The notes: generated by a model from the sequence alone, not told the origin. 64,000 nucleotides of DNA from Streptomyces sp. NBC_00190 (GCF_036203305.1 NZ_CP108131.1:6820001-6884000), one strand, 5' to 3'. Positions 53,287 through 62,252 are shown, numbered from the stretch's first letter. Numbers and translations: made by a program.

Positions 53287-54460
53287 TACTGAACTTGATT
53301 GGGTGATGTCGGGGCTGTTCGCCTGACAGGGTCCGTACCGTTCCTGTAGCCCTGATGCTGTGAGGTACGCGCAGGGCGGCGGGTTGACCGACGCCGAGAG
53401 GGCCGCGCGGGAGCGGATCCGATTGCAGGCCGTGGAACGCTTCGAGGGCGGGGAGAAGAACAGTCAGATCGCGACCGCGCTGCGGGTGAGTGAGCGTTCG
53501 GTGGAACGCTGGCGCCGGCAGTGGCGGGAGGGCGGCCAGGCCGGGGTCCGCTCGAAGGGATCGCCAGGTAGACCGAGGCTGAGCGGCATGCAAATTGCCA
53601 GACTTGAACGGGAGTTGGAGCGGGGTCCGCTGGTTCACGGCTGGCAGGATCAGCGGTGGACGCTGGCCCGGGTGAAGACGCTGATCGGCAGGCTGTTCCA
53701 CGTCACCTACACGGTGGAGGGAACGTGGCGGCTGCTCAAGCGTCACGGCTGGTCGTGGCAGCAGCCGGCCCGCCGGGCGATCGAGCGTGACGATGAGGCC
53801 GTCGAACTGTGGAAGAAGGAGGTCTGGCCGCGGGTAAAAGCGCCGCGGCGGCTCGCGGGGCCTGGATCGTCTTCGAGGACGAGGCCGGGCAGTCGCTGAG
53901 ACCGCCGCGCGCCAGGACCTGGGGCCGCGCAGGCCAGACGCCGGTGGTCCGTGTCCGCGGGCGAGGCTCCGGCCGGGTCTCGATGGCCGGGATGACCTGC
54001 TTCAAGCTGGGCGAGCGGTCCCGGATGTTCTACAGCTTCCACGTCTACCGGGGCCGCAAGGGCGATCCCAAGGGCTTCACCTGGCGGGACTACCGGGACC
54101 TGATCGTCCGCGCGCATATCCAGCTCGACGCTCCGGTCGTCCTCGTCTGGGACAACTTGCGCGCTCACCTGATGCCGCAGATGCGAGCGTTCATCGAAGC
54201 GAACGAGGACTGGCTGACGGTCTTCCAGCTCCCCTCCTACGCACCCGACCTCAACCCCCAGGAGGGCATATGGTCGCTGGTCAAACGGACCATCGGCAAC
54301 CTCGCCGCCGCTAACCTCGACCAGTTGGCCAGAGCCGTGAAGCGAAGCCTCAAACAGGTCCAGTACCGCCCGCACCTCGTCGATGGATGCCTCGCCGGAA
54401 CCGGCCTGACCATGGACACCTGACCACGATCAGACCGACATCACGCATTCAAGTTCAGTA
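53287..54460 (+). mobile_element. IS630-family insertion sequence, 1,170 bp with TA duplication
   Basis: The ends are inverted repeats: CTGAACTTGATTGGGTGATG from 53289, and at 54458 the complement CTGAACTTGAATGCGTGATG, 18 of 20 identical. TA duplicates at 53287-53288 and 54459-54460 are the expected IS630 target duplication. Inserted within the coupling-protein gene in opposite orientation. Confidence 0.95.
53360..54423 (+). CDS. IS630-family transposase, made by -1 frameshift
   Basis: Two overlapping frames. Frame 1 starts GTG 53360 (VRYAQGGGLTDAERAARERI, winged-helix region with SQIATALRVSERSVERWRRQW, about residues 34-55). Frame 2 carries the DDE core: WIVFEDEAGQSLRPPRART, LVWDNLRAHLMPQMRAFIE and YAPDLNPQEGIWSLVKRT, with all three acidic residues. 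They connect at A-AAA-G (53836-53840), where the Lys codon AAA can slip one base back onto an identical triplet. This is the classical programmed -1 signal in IS elements, giving a ~353-aa fusion. A fixed frameshift mutation is the alternative. Confidence 0.85.
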
Positions 54461-55574
54461 GCGATGGAGGTAGTAGTCCTCCACCTCGTCCAGGGCGTGA
54501 GGCAGCTCGGTGAGAGCGGGGAGGCGAGGGGTTCTGACCTTCTGGACGCGGTCGTCCGGGAGTCTGACGAATGCCTCGCCGACGCGTAGCTGCTGGATGG
54601 ATTGGACCTGCCGCTCCCACTGTTCGGCCAAGGGGTAGTAGGCCGGGTGGGTGCGGTCCTCGGCGGCCTCGTCGGTGACGACGTGCTTGATGGCGTCCGG
54701 GTCGACGGTGCCGAAGAGTCGGGCGGAGTGTTCAGCGTCCGGGCGGCCCGCCTTGAGCACGACCTCCAGGCCGACGTTCTGAAGGGCTCCCTTGAGCCGG
54801 TCGGATGCCTGGCTCCAGTTCTGATGTGCCATGACGCAGAACAGGTTGTACTTGCGGGTCTCCGAGAGCATGCGGGTGAGGCTCTCCTCGCTCTGGGCCA
54901 TGAACTGGGAGAACTCGTCCAGTATCAGAAAGTGAGGTGCCCGGCCGGATCCTGCGGCCCGGATGTTGGCCCGGCTTAAGGCCGCGGTCTCCATGCCCAC
55001 CGTGAGCAGACAGCCAAAAAGCCGACGGGCATCGGGGGAGGCAACGGCAAGGTTGACGATCAAGGATGTACCCGAGTCGATCAGCCGCCGGAAGGCCAGG
55101 ACGTTTCGCTCATTGCCCAGGGCGTAGCGAAGGATGGGGGAGAGGGTCAGAAGGTCGGCCCGGTTGAGCGTTGACTCCTTCATCCGCGGTGCGTCCCGTC
55201 CCCACTGGTCCATGCGGAGTTTGAAGAAGCGGATCACCTGCGGATCGTGGACGTGGGTTAGCAACTCGTCGCGCAGGGACTTATCCGTCAACAGGTCCGA
55301 GAGCCGGGTGAGGGGAAGCCCTGCCTCGCGTAGCGCCACGACTGAGTGCTTGAGGATGTTCTCAAAGGTGGGTGCGCCGTGGGCCAGCTCGGGCCATGCC
55401 CTCCGGGCTGCTTCGGCCGCGTGTTCGGCCATCGCGTGATCGTCGTACGGCTGGGCGAGAAAGTTAAACGGAAGGTACCGACCCTCAACGGCGGCGGCCG
55501 GTACGTCCAGATACATCAGCCGGGATCGCTGCTGGGGAGTATCGAGCTGCCCGGCCTGGACGAGATGGGCCAGG

Positions 55575-55670
55575 ACCCTCTATCTGCCGCTGAACGAGGC
55601 CCGCGTCCACATGCATGTGCTCGGCAACAGCCCGTCACCCTCATTGACCCGCACGGCGACCTCGCCGTTG
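55575..55670 (+). pseudogene. Inverted N-terminal fragment of the TraG-like gene, Walker A deleted
   Basis: On the plus strand, opposite to the rest of the gene, 55575-55625 reads TLYLPLNEARVHMHVLG, and in another frame 55628-55666 reads QPVTLIDPHGDLA. In coupling proteins these two strings flank Walker A (HVLGxTGxGKST ... xVxxIDPHGDL). The ~30 codons between them are gone. Together with the minus-strand remainder this shows an inversion plus a deletion at about 55575-55626. Confidence 0.65.
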
Positions 55671-55921
55671 GAGGTCGCGGGGGAAGATTCGGAGGTATGT
55701 CGAGAGCTGGAGAACTCTGCTAATGCCAGTGCTTCCGCTCTTCAGGGGAAGAGACGAAGACGCGCTTCTGGCATCGGATAGTCCGACTGAAAACCCGCTC
55801 CTTGTCCTTCCTTGGAAGTCATGAGGGATAGGCCCCGGTGCGTCGGCCTCGACGAGGGACGCAGTACGGCCGGGGCCGCACTGCCCCGAGTGGCTCTCGT
55901 GAGGCGATCCGGGGCCTACGC
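55671..55921. other. Non-coding junction sequence
   Basis: Between the inverted TraG fragment and the nuclease gene stop. It contains a nested palindrome: TGCCAG (55724-55729) with CTGGCA (55768-55773), and CTCTTC with GAAGAG inside. No gene seen. Confidence 0.4.
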
Positions 55922-56863
55922 TCACTCGGAACCGGAGAAGATCTTGGACACCGGCAAGTAACAGTGTCCCGTCTGACTGGCATGACCCTTCTTGCGGTCC
56001 AGGAGGTCGTCCAGCCTGATGCGCTGGTCGAGGACGGCCATGAAGTCGCTGCCGTCCATCGTGATGAAGGGCGTGCTGTAGCTGTAGACGGCCAGGGCAT
56101 CGGTGCTGTATCCGCTCATGCTGACGTAGAGCCCAAGCGTGTTCTTGCCCTTACGCTCGATGTTGGCCTTGAACACGTCGAGCTCTCTACGGCCGATGGC
56201 CTCCTTCCACCACTTGGCTTCGAGCACGTAGTGGTCCGTGTTGAAGGAGAAGGCGCCATCGATCTGTTCATGATCGAGGCTGTAGGACGCCCGCGGCTCC
56301 AGGTCGTACAACGCAAACAGCTCGTTGATGAAGCCCTCGAAGGCGGTTCCCCGCTTGTGTGGGTCGCCGGCTGAGTGCATCAAGAGGAATCGCTGCTTCA
56401 GCTCCTCGTGAGACTGGGCGAACGCCCGTCCGTCCTGAGCCTTCTTGGCGCTCTCAGTGATGGCAGCGGCATGCGCTTCGTGCTCTTGGATGACCTCTTG
56501 TTGTTTGGCCGTCCAGCGACGCAACTCCGTCACAGCCGCAGCGGCCTTGGCCACCATGTCGTCGCCGTCGACCTGGTTCATCAGGTTCGGGAAGGTATCC
56601 ATGGCGGTGATGTCGAGCATCAGCGCGATGGTCAGATCGAGGTAGCGAGCTTCGTTGGCTCGCAGGAGGTTGACCACCTGGCCGGACACTTCACGTTTGG
56701 TGGCCCCGAAGTCCAGTCGTGCCAACAGCTCGCTGTGGTCTTGCAGCATCCCTCGGAGGTACAGCTCAAACGGCTTCTTGTTCCAGAAGATCAGCGTCAG
56801 GGCCTCGACGAGAGCCAGGTACGCGCTGGGGTTAACCGTCTTCTTGCGAGCATCGTTGTGCAT
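55922..56863 (-). CDS. Mrr-like restriction endonuclease-fold protein
   Basis: 313 aa from ATG 56863, with GGAGGGGGACGG upstream. The N-terminal ~190 residues are helical and charged (LVEALTLIFWNKKPFELYLRGML; WTAKQQEVIQEHEAHAAAI). The C-terminal nuclease core starts GTAFEGFINELFALYDLE (about 193-210) and has the PD-(D/E)xK ligands: Asp in DHEQIDGAFSF (about 221-231) and EAK in HYVLEAKWWKE. The rest (GRRELDVFKANIERKGKNTLGLYVSMSGYSTDA, in pieces) continues the Mrr_cat-like fold. The gene is intact in a decaying island. Likely role: cutting modified or foreign DNA; not shown. Confidence 0.78.
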   Translation of the reverse strand: MHNDARKKTVNPSAYLALVEALTLIFWNKKPFELYLRGMLQDHSELLARLDFGATKREVSGQVVNLLRANEARYLDLTIALMLDITAMDTFPNLMNQVDGDDMVAKAAAAVTELRRWTAKQQEVIQEHEAHAAAITESAKKAQDGRAFAQSHEELKQRFLLMHSAGDPHKRGTAFEGFINELFALYDLEPRASYSLDHEQIDGAFSFNTDHYVLEAKWWKEAIGRRELDVFKANIERKGKNTLGLYVSMSGYSTDALAVYSYSTPFITMDGSDFMAVLDQRIRLDDLLDRKKGHASQTGHCYLPVSKIFSGSE

Positions 56864-57224
56864 CCGTCCCCCTCCTGCGGGCCACCACTCAAGGTCACCA
56901 GGCAGTAACGGTAGCGCGGCGCAGGCTGATGATCTGCCCCTACGAGCAGATTCGATGCGTCGGTCCACGACGCCCCCTGGAGGGCCCTATAGATCAACGA
57001 GGAAGACGCAACGCGCCGGACGATCAAGGAGCCGATCCGCGATCACGCGGACTTCCTGGAGGCTCAGGCGCCCTCGTGGGGCACACCTGAACCGAGCCCT
57101 GGCGTGTCACCGATTTGTCACGCACTCCGGCTCGTGCCCCCGGGAGACAGTGCGCTGACCTGGACGTTTGCCGGACTGTGTGGACTGTACGGACGAGAAA
57201 GACTGCGCGTCAGCCACTGGGAGA
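56864..57224. other. Stretch between nuclease gene and attR
   Basis: 361 nt. A plus-strand open segment from 57002 reads INEEDATRRTIKEPIRDHAD then FLEAQAPSWG without a start codon, possibly a remnant of a larger gene. Otherwise nothing recognised. Confidence 0.4.
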
Positions 57225-57260
57225 TCAAGGGGTCGCAGGTTCAAATCCTGTCGTCCCGAC
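57225..57260 (+). repeat. attR: 36-bp copy of tRNA-Pro 3' end
   Basis: Exact repeat of 46439-46474. Immediately to its left CACTGGGAGA partly resembles the tRNA anticodon loop but the 5' two-thirds of a tRNA are missing. It marks the right end of the integrated element. Confidence 0.92.
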
Positions 57261-57279
57261 CATGCTTTTAGCAGGTCGG

Positions 57280-57311
57280 AGGCCGTTCTCTCATTGATGA
57301 GAGGACGGCCT
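57280..57311 (+). terminator. Hairpin after attR, probably the original tRNA terminator
   Basis: AGGCCGTTCTCTCA 57280-57293, TTGA loop, TGAGAGGACGGCCT 57298-57311 with one wobble. It is only 20 nt after attR, the place where the unoccupied tRNA locus would have its terminator. Confidence 0.8.
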
Positions 57312-57465
57312 TCCGTGCGTCCGGAGCCATGGTGGTCGCAGCCGCGCCGTACGGCCCGTCCCGTGGCTGGCCTTCTCGGCAGACGGGCCCGGCGAACGGT
57401 TCGTCAGGATCGCCGCGGGCTCGCGGCATTGTCCGTGCGCGATGGCGACCCGGGGCGGGATGGCG

Positions 57466-57600
57466 ACCCAGCCGCGGCTCGATCGGGTCTTCGGCGTGGT
57501 GGCGGTAGGTGAGGAAGCGGGCGGCTTCCGCCGCCGTCCAGATCCGTCGCTCCGGCGGCGGCCGTTTCCGGCGGTACAGGCGCCAGCAGATCCCTGACTC
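57466..57600 (-). pseudogene. Integrase core fragment beyond attR
   Basis: Minus-strand LYRRKRPPPERRIWTAAEAA then RFLTYRHHAEDP, the junction between the SAM-like core-binding and catalytic domains of actinophage/AICE tyrosine recombinases (PxxxRxVWTxxEAxxFL). The surrounding frame decays on both sides. This is a second, different part of an integrase, outside the 36-bp repeats. The rest of 57312-57825 holds nothing recognisable apart from the promoter area of the next gene. Confidence 0.5.
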
Positions 57601-57825
57601 GTCGAAAGCCGTGTATCGAGGTCGGCTGACCGGTGTTGGTCCGCACGCGTCCGGATCTTGGTCTCGAGCATGTACGGCGGAAGGATGAGCTTCCGTAAGC
57701 ATCGCAGATTCCAGGTCTCAGAGCGCAATCACCTAGTAGATGCCGATGGATTCTGCTGCTACGGTACGCAGCTGCCGCCCGCCGCATCGGGCTGCACCCT
57801 GCGGAGATCCGAGGAGATGGATCCC

Positions 57826-58914
57826 ATGAACCGTGCCTTCCACCACCGCCGTCGCCCCCTGGGCCGGGCTCTCGTCCTCATGGCCGGAGCCGCCCTCGCC
57901 GTGACCGTCCCGTTCGCCGCGTACGCCAATTCCGTCGGCGTCACGGTCCGCACCCCCGGAGTCACCGCCGGCCCCGCCGCCACCTTCGCCGAGATCACCA
58001 CCGATGCCGCATGCTCCAGCGGCCTGATATCCGGCGGCGGCATCAGCCAGGCCATCGGCACCGGCAGCTCCTCCAACGGCAACAAGATCAACGGCACCGT
58101 GCCCAGCCCCGACGGCAGCACCGAGTACCTCGGCTCCACCGGGGTCGTCGGCACCGACGTCACCCACTGGCTCGGCATCGGCGGCAGCGGCGGAGCGGTC
58201 AACGCCTCGTTCTCCAGCACCCCGTACGCCATGTGCTTCAGCAGCAGCCTCGTCAACCACACCCAGGTGGTGATGAACAAGCTCGCCGGTCCCACGACCA
58301 GCGGCACCGTCGGCCTCGTCACCGCGACCTGCCCGGCGAACACCCGCCTGATCGGCGGCGGCGCCCGCATCACCCCCGCGAGCGTCGGCAGCCTCAAGCC
58401 CATCGCGAGCTTCCCCACCTTCAACGACTCCGCCCACGGCTTCGGGCAGAAGGCCGCGGCCAACGGTGAGACGAACGCCGACTCCTGGAGCGCGGTCGGC
58501 TGGAACGGCGGAGGCGGCAACAGCAACAACACCACCTACGCCTACGCCATCTGCAGCGGGAACAACATCAACGTCAGCGGAGCCACGGTCACCGTCCGGC
58601 ACACCTCCGTGAGTGGTCCCACCGCCGCCACCGCCGGGCAGACGGCCACCGTCGGATGCGGTCAGGGCGACGGCAAGCTGGTCAGCGGAGGCGCCGCAAT
58701 CAGCGGCGGCAGCCTCACCACCACCAACTTCACGGGCCCGGGCTCCGTCGGCGACCACCTCAACGGGAGCTACCCGAGCACCTCCGGCGGCAGCCCCGTC
58801 GGCGACGGAACCACCACGGCCGCGTACTGGACCGCCGACGCCCACACCGGCGGCGGCAGCTCCCCGAGCACCTACACGGACGCGTGGGCGCTGTGCGCCG
58901 ACGACGGCGTCTGA
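57826..58914 (+). CDS. Secreted protein made of three ~105-residue repeats
   Basis: 362 aa from ATG 57826, with GAGGAG 9 nt upstream; ATG 57817 directly abuts that site. Signal peptide to about residue 34 (FAAYA). Three similar units follow, each with a lead strand (VTVRTPGVTAGPAAT; VVMNKLAGPTTSGTV; VTVRHTSVSGPTAAT), then a Cys, an L(I/V)(S/G)GG motif, a Gly/Ser/Asn loop, a Trp or equivalent and a terminal YAMC, YAIC or WALC. Each unit thus has a likely disulfide. Ser/Gly/Asn-rich and extracellular. No enzyme motif; possibly a surface or matrix protein. It is followed 46 nt later by another secreted protein. Confidence 0.85.
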   Translation: MNRAFHHRRRPLGRALVLMAGAALAVTVPFAAYANSVGVTVRTPGVTAGPAATFAEITTDAACSSGLISGGGISQAIGTGSSSNGNKINGTVPSPDGSTEYLGSTGVVGTDVTHWLGIGGSGGAVNASFSSTPYAMCFSSSLVNHTQVVMNKLAGPTTSGTVGLVTATCPANTRLIGGGARITPASVGSLKPIASFPTFNDSAHGFGQKAAANGETNADSWSAVGWNGGGGNSNNTTYAYAICSGNNINVSGATVTVRHTSVSGPTAATAGQTATVGCGQGDGKLVSGGAAISGGSLTTTNFTGPGSVGDHLNGSYPSTSGGSPVGDGTTTAAYWTADAHTGGGSSPSTYTDAWALCADDGV

Positions 58915-58960
58915 TCCGGTTCGGCCCTCCCTTCCCCCAACACGGCAGAAGAACTGACAG

Positions 58961-60644
58961 ATGAACACATCCCGCCCCGTGCGGACCCCTGCCCTTGTGC
59001 TGGCCGGCGCCACCGTTCTCGTCGCCGCCGCGCTCTACCCACCCGTCGCGACGGCCGCCGCGGCCGAACCCGTCTGCGGGACGACAGGTACGGCCACCAC
59101 CGACAGCGGAGCCGGATGCGCCTGGACCGCGCCCGGCACCGACACCTTCACCGTCCCGGCCGGAGTCAGCTCCGTGACCGTGGACCTGTTCGGGGCCGAG
59201 GGCGGCAGCGCCGCCGGATACGTCGCCCCCAACCCGTCCAACACCGGGGCCCCCGGCGGTCTCGGGGGCCACACCCGCGCCACCCTGGCCGTCACCCCGG
59301 GCCAGGTCCTCCAGTTCACCGTCGGCGCCGCCGGGATACCCGGCAGCTCCCGGCACGGCGAGTACGCCCGGCCCGGTGGCTACGGCCACGGAGCGGGCGG
59401 CGGCGGCGCGCACGGCGGCGGCGGCTCCGGCGGCGGGGCCTCCGACCTGCGGACCGGCGCGTTCGGCCCGGCCGACCGAATCCTGGTCGCCGGCGGGGGC
59501 GGCGGCGCCGGCAACGGCGGGCCGCAGCTGCGCGGAGGCGACGGCGGCGGCCTGACCGGCGGGCCCGGTGGCCAGGCCGCCGGCCCCCAGGGTTCCGGAA
59601 TCGCCGGCGGCGGCGCGAGCCAGACCGCCCACGGCACCGGCAGCCCCAACTCCCAGCTCGGCGGCCCCGGCATCGCGGGCGGCGACACCGACCCCAACAC
59701 CGGCCTGCCCAACCCGGGCAGCGGCGGCCCCGGCGGCAACGGCGGGCGCGGTGGCAACGGCGGCGGGGGTGGTGGCGGCGGCTGGTTCGGCGGCGGCGGA
59801 GGGTCCGGCGGCGGGCAACCCCGACAACCTCCCCGGAGCCGGGGGAGGCGGCGGCAGCGGCTACGCCGCGCCCACCGCCACCGCGGCGAGCCTGACCTCC
59901 GGCGACAACCGGGGCAACGGCCGGGCGGCCATCTCCTGGCGGTACGACACCACCCTCACCCTCACCACAGACGGCACCGACCTGCTGTACGGGCACTCCG
60001 CAACCCTCACCGCGGAGGTCACCTCGCCCGCTGGTGGTGCCCCGGCCGGCAGCGTCGCCTTCCTCGACGGTGACGAGCCGCTCGGAACCCTGACGCTGAC
60101 GGACGGACGGGCGGTCTTCCACACCCCCGTCCTGCGCCCGGGCAGCCACTCGATCACCGCCCGGTACGAGGGCGCCGCGCTGTACACCCCCAGCAGCAGC
60201 CCCGAACCGGTAGCGGTCACCGTCGGGTTCAGCCGTCCCTGCCTGACCGGATCTCAAGAGGGTCCGCTGACGGTGGTCGCGGGAGAGTCCCTCTGTCTCG
60301 GTGCGGGAGCCCGGCAGTCCGGTCCGGTACGGATCGAGCCCGGTGGCGCCCTGGCCGCTTCGGGCGCGTCGTTCAACGGGAGGTTCTCCGCCGAGGGGGC
60401 CCTCGCGCTGTCGCTCTGCGGTGTGCGCATCGACGGCGCCGTGACCGTGCGCGAGACCGTCGGCCCGGTCATTCTGTGCGAAGGCGGTTCGGTCACCGGT
60501 CCGGTCACCCTCGAGTCCAACGCCGGCGGGACCACCCTGTCCGGCACGACCATCACCGGACCCTTGAGGTGCGAGGGCAACAGGCCGGCCCCGGAGCTGC
60601 CGGGCGTCATCGTGCAGGGTCCCCGCTTCGGCCAGTGCCGTTGA
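58961..60644 (+). pseudogene. Secreted Gly-rich/Ig-like/beta-repeat protein, frameshifted
   Basis: ATG 58961 opens a signal peptide (about residues 1-34), then a domain TDTFTVPAGVSSVTVDLFGAEGG of the glycine-rich bacterial family and a long Gly-rich region. Near 59810 the frame changes: frame 1 runs GWFGGGGGSGGG then into Arg/Gln-rich nonsense, while frame +1 continues NPDNLPGAGGGGGSGYAAP. It then encodes a Big_3 Ig-like domain (LTTDGTDLLYGHSATLTAEV ... GSHSITARYEGAALYTPS) and a Cys-containing beta-helix-like tail (SGPVRIEPGGALAASG, DGAVTVRE, TGPVTLES). A one-base deletion in a GC-rich run, phase variation or a sequencing error are all possible. If repaired it would be ~560 aa. Confidence 0.75.
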
Positions 60645-60670
60645 TCCCGACGGGCAGGCCGCGGTGACCA

Positions 60671-60710
60671 CCGGCGTGGTCCGGGGACGTGGATCCCCGG
60701 ACCACGCCGG
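60671..60710 (+). terminator. Perfect 16-bp hairpin terminator
   Basis: CCGGCGTGGTCCGGGG 60671-60686, 8-nt loop, CCCCGGACCACGCCGG 60695-60710. It ends the secreted-protein transcript. Confidence 0.88.
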
Positions 60711-60932
60711 CCGGTTCGGTACTTCCGCTCCGCTCCATGCCCGAGTGGGCGGCCCGAGGCGGTGGATCATCCAAACGCCTCGCGGTTCGGATCCGCAACC
60801 CGCAAGGGCCTACTCGGTTGGCGCATGCGATGCGCCTGCGCAAGGGCGCGGACAGCGTGCCTTAGTGTCGGAGAAAGCCCAGGCCGCAGCAGGGTCTGCG
60901 GTTCGGAACGATTCTTTTGTGAGGCGTTTTCC

Positions 60933-61352
60933 ATGAGCCTGAGCATCCGCAACCAGATCCCCGGCACGGTTACGGCTGTCGCCACCGGTGAAGCGATGGC
61001 CACGGTGCGGGTACGTCTGGCAGGCGGTCAGGACATCACCGCCGCGATCACCGCCGACGCCGTCAAGGACCTCGGCCTCGCCGAGGGCTCCGAGGTGAAG
61101 GCGCTCGTGAAGGCCACCGAAGTCGCGCTCGCCACCGCCCCGGTGGAGAACATCTCGATCCGCAACCAGATCGCGGGCACCGTCACGGAGGTCGCGACCG
61201 GCGGCGCCATGGGCTCCGTCAAGGTCACCGTCGAGGGCGGTGAGCTGACCTCCGCCATCACCAAGGACGCCGTCGACGCGCTCGGTCTGGCCGCCGGGAG
61301 TGCCGTGGTCGCGCTGATCAAGTCCACCGAGATCTCGCTCGCCGGCGCCTGA
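60933..61352 (+). CDS. Molbindin: two tandem TOBE/Mop domains
   Basis: 139 aa from ATG 60933 (GAGG upstream). Two near-identical ~69-residue halves, each beginning SIRNQI(P/A)GTVT.VATG and ending in an ALVKATEVALA- or ALIKSTEISLA-type strand. Mop proteins assemble into small cages that store or transfer molybdate/tungstate. It is next to two molybdoenzyme-type genes on the other strand, which fits, but it stands in its own unit with a terminator. Confidence 0.93.
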   Translation: MSLSIRNQIPGTVTAVATGEAMATVRVRLAGGQDITAAITADAVKDLGLAEGSEVKALVKATEVALATAPVENISIRNQIAGTVTEVATGGAMGSVKVTVEGGELTSAITKDAVDALGLAAGSAVVALIKSTEISLAGA

Positions 61353-61360
61353 TCAACCTC

Positions 61361-61394
61361 CACGGGCCGTTCGTACGACGACGAGCGGCCCGTG
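61361..61394. terminator. Bidirectional terminator between molbindin and XDH remnant
   Basis: CACGGGCCGTTCGT 61361-61374, loop ACGACG, ACGAGCGGCCCGTG 61381-61394, with one wobble. It can serve both converging genes. Confidence 0.75.
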
Positions 61395-61395
61395 C

Positions 61396-62222
61396 TCACA
61401 CAGCGCTGCCGCGATCGAGGGCGAGCCACACCCGGTCGCGGGTCACCGGCAGCTCGGTGAAGCGGATTCCGGTGGCACCGCACGCGTTGGCGAAGGCCGG
61501 GGCGACCGGCTTGAAAGGGCTCTCGCTCATCGACTTGGCGCCGAGCGGCTCGATGGCGTCGGAGGTCTCCATGAAGTGGACCTCCGTACGGGGGACATCG
61601 GCGTGCTGCGGGAGCCGGTACCGCCGGAAGGCGGCGGTCGTGACCTCGCCGCGCCCGTCGACCCGTACGTTCTCGAAGAGCGTGGCCCCGAGTGCCTGGC
61701 CACGCCGCCCTCGGCCTGGCCCCGGCACTGCATGGGGCTCATGACCTTGCCCGCGTCGGCGGCGTGCACGCTGCGCAGGATGCGGATCTCGCCCGTGCCG
61801 GGGTCGACGGCGACCCGGAACCACTGGGCGTTGAAGGCGACCGAGCGCGGGGAGCCGCCCCAGTGGCCGTCGGCCGCCAGTTCCTCCGCGGTGCCCCTGG
61901 CGTGCGCCGCCTCGTACAGCTCCTTCAGGGGGACTGCGCGGCCCGCGCAGTCGAAGGCCTCGGCGCCGAGCACGCACAGGTGCCGGGCGACGCCGGTGTG
62001 GCGGGCGGCGAGGGTCTTCAGCCGCTCGGCCAGGGACGTGGCCGCGAGGAGAACGGCCTTGCCCGCGACGACCGTGCCGGCCGAGCCGAAGGCGCCCGTG
62101 TCGTGGCGGACGACGTCCGTGTCCGACTGCCGGATGCGGATGCGGTCCTCCGTCGTGTTCAGGGCGCCGGCCGTGATCTGCTGGTGGACGGTGCCGTTGC
62201 CGAACTCGGCGGTCCATGTGCC
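61396..62222 (-). pseudogene. Xanthine dehydrogenase-type molybdopterin subunit, C-terminal remnant with frameshift
   Basis: From 62222 the minus strand reads TWTAEFGNGTVHQQITAGAL then RIRIRQSDTDVVRHDTGAFG and GTVVAGKAVLLAA, the Moco-binding domain of XdhB/CoxL-like subunits, but it begins abruptly without a start. At about 61700 a single-base deletion moves the frame: QCRGQAEGGVA must shift to continue QALGATLFENVRVDGRGEV. It then runs to LALDRGSAV and TGA. The catalytic Glu loop would be in AKSMSESPF-type sequence near the end. About 500 N-terminal residues are missing, so it is non-functional. Confidence 0.85.
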
Positions 62223-62252
62223 TACGGGTGCCCGGTGGGCCGCACGGCCCGG

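Larger units (their letters stand above)
53145..55579 (-). pseudogene. TraG/VirD4-like conjugative coupling protein, interrupted by IS630
   Basis: The frame from 55579 down to 54461 encodes RVLAHLVQAGQLDTPQQ, then MYLDVPAAAVEGRYLPFNFL and, about residues 190-260 of the fragment, FLILDEFSQFMAQSEESLTRML (Walker B) with FCVMAHQNWSQ, as in TraM-recognition/TraG-like AAA ATPases that bring DNA to conjugation channels. Walker A is absent. The visible stop (54455-54457) is made by the IS630 end: removing the IS and one TA restores a frame that runs HRYFEPPTVEATLAPTAR and on to TGA at 53145-53147. The N-terminal part is lost or inverted (see 55575-55670). Confidence 0.8.

Noticed and set aside
55346..55723. 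A 125-codon plus-strand gene at the TraG junction
   Set aside because: It is a chance frame that spans the inverted fragment and the antisense of the TraG-like remnant; only the short IDPHGDLA string is meaningful.
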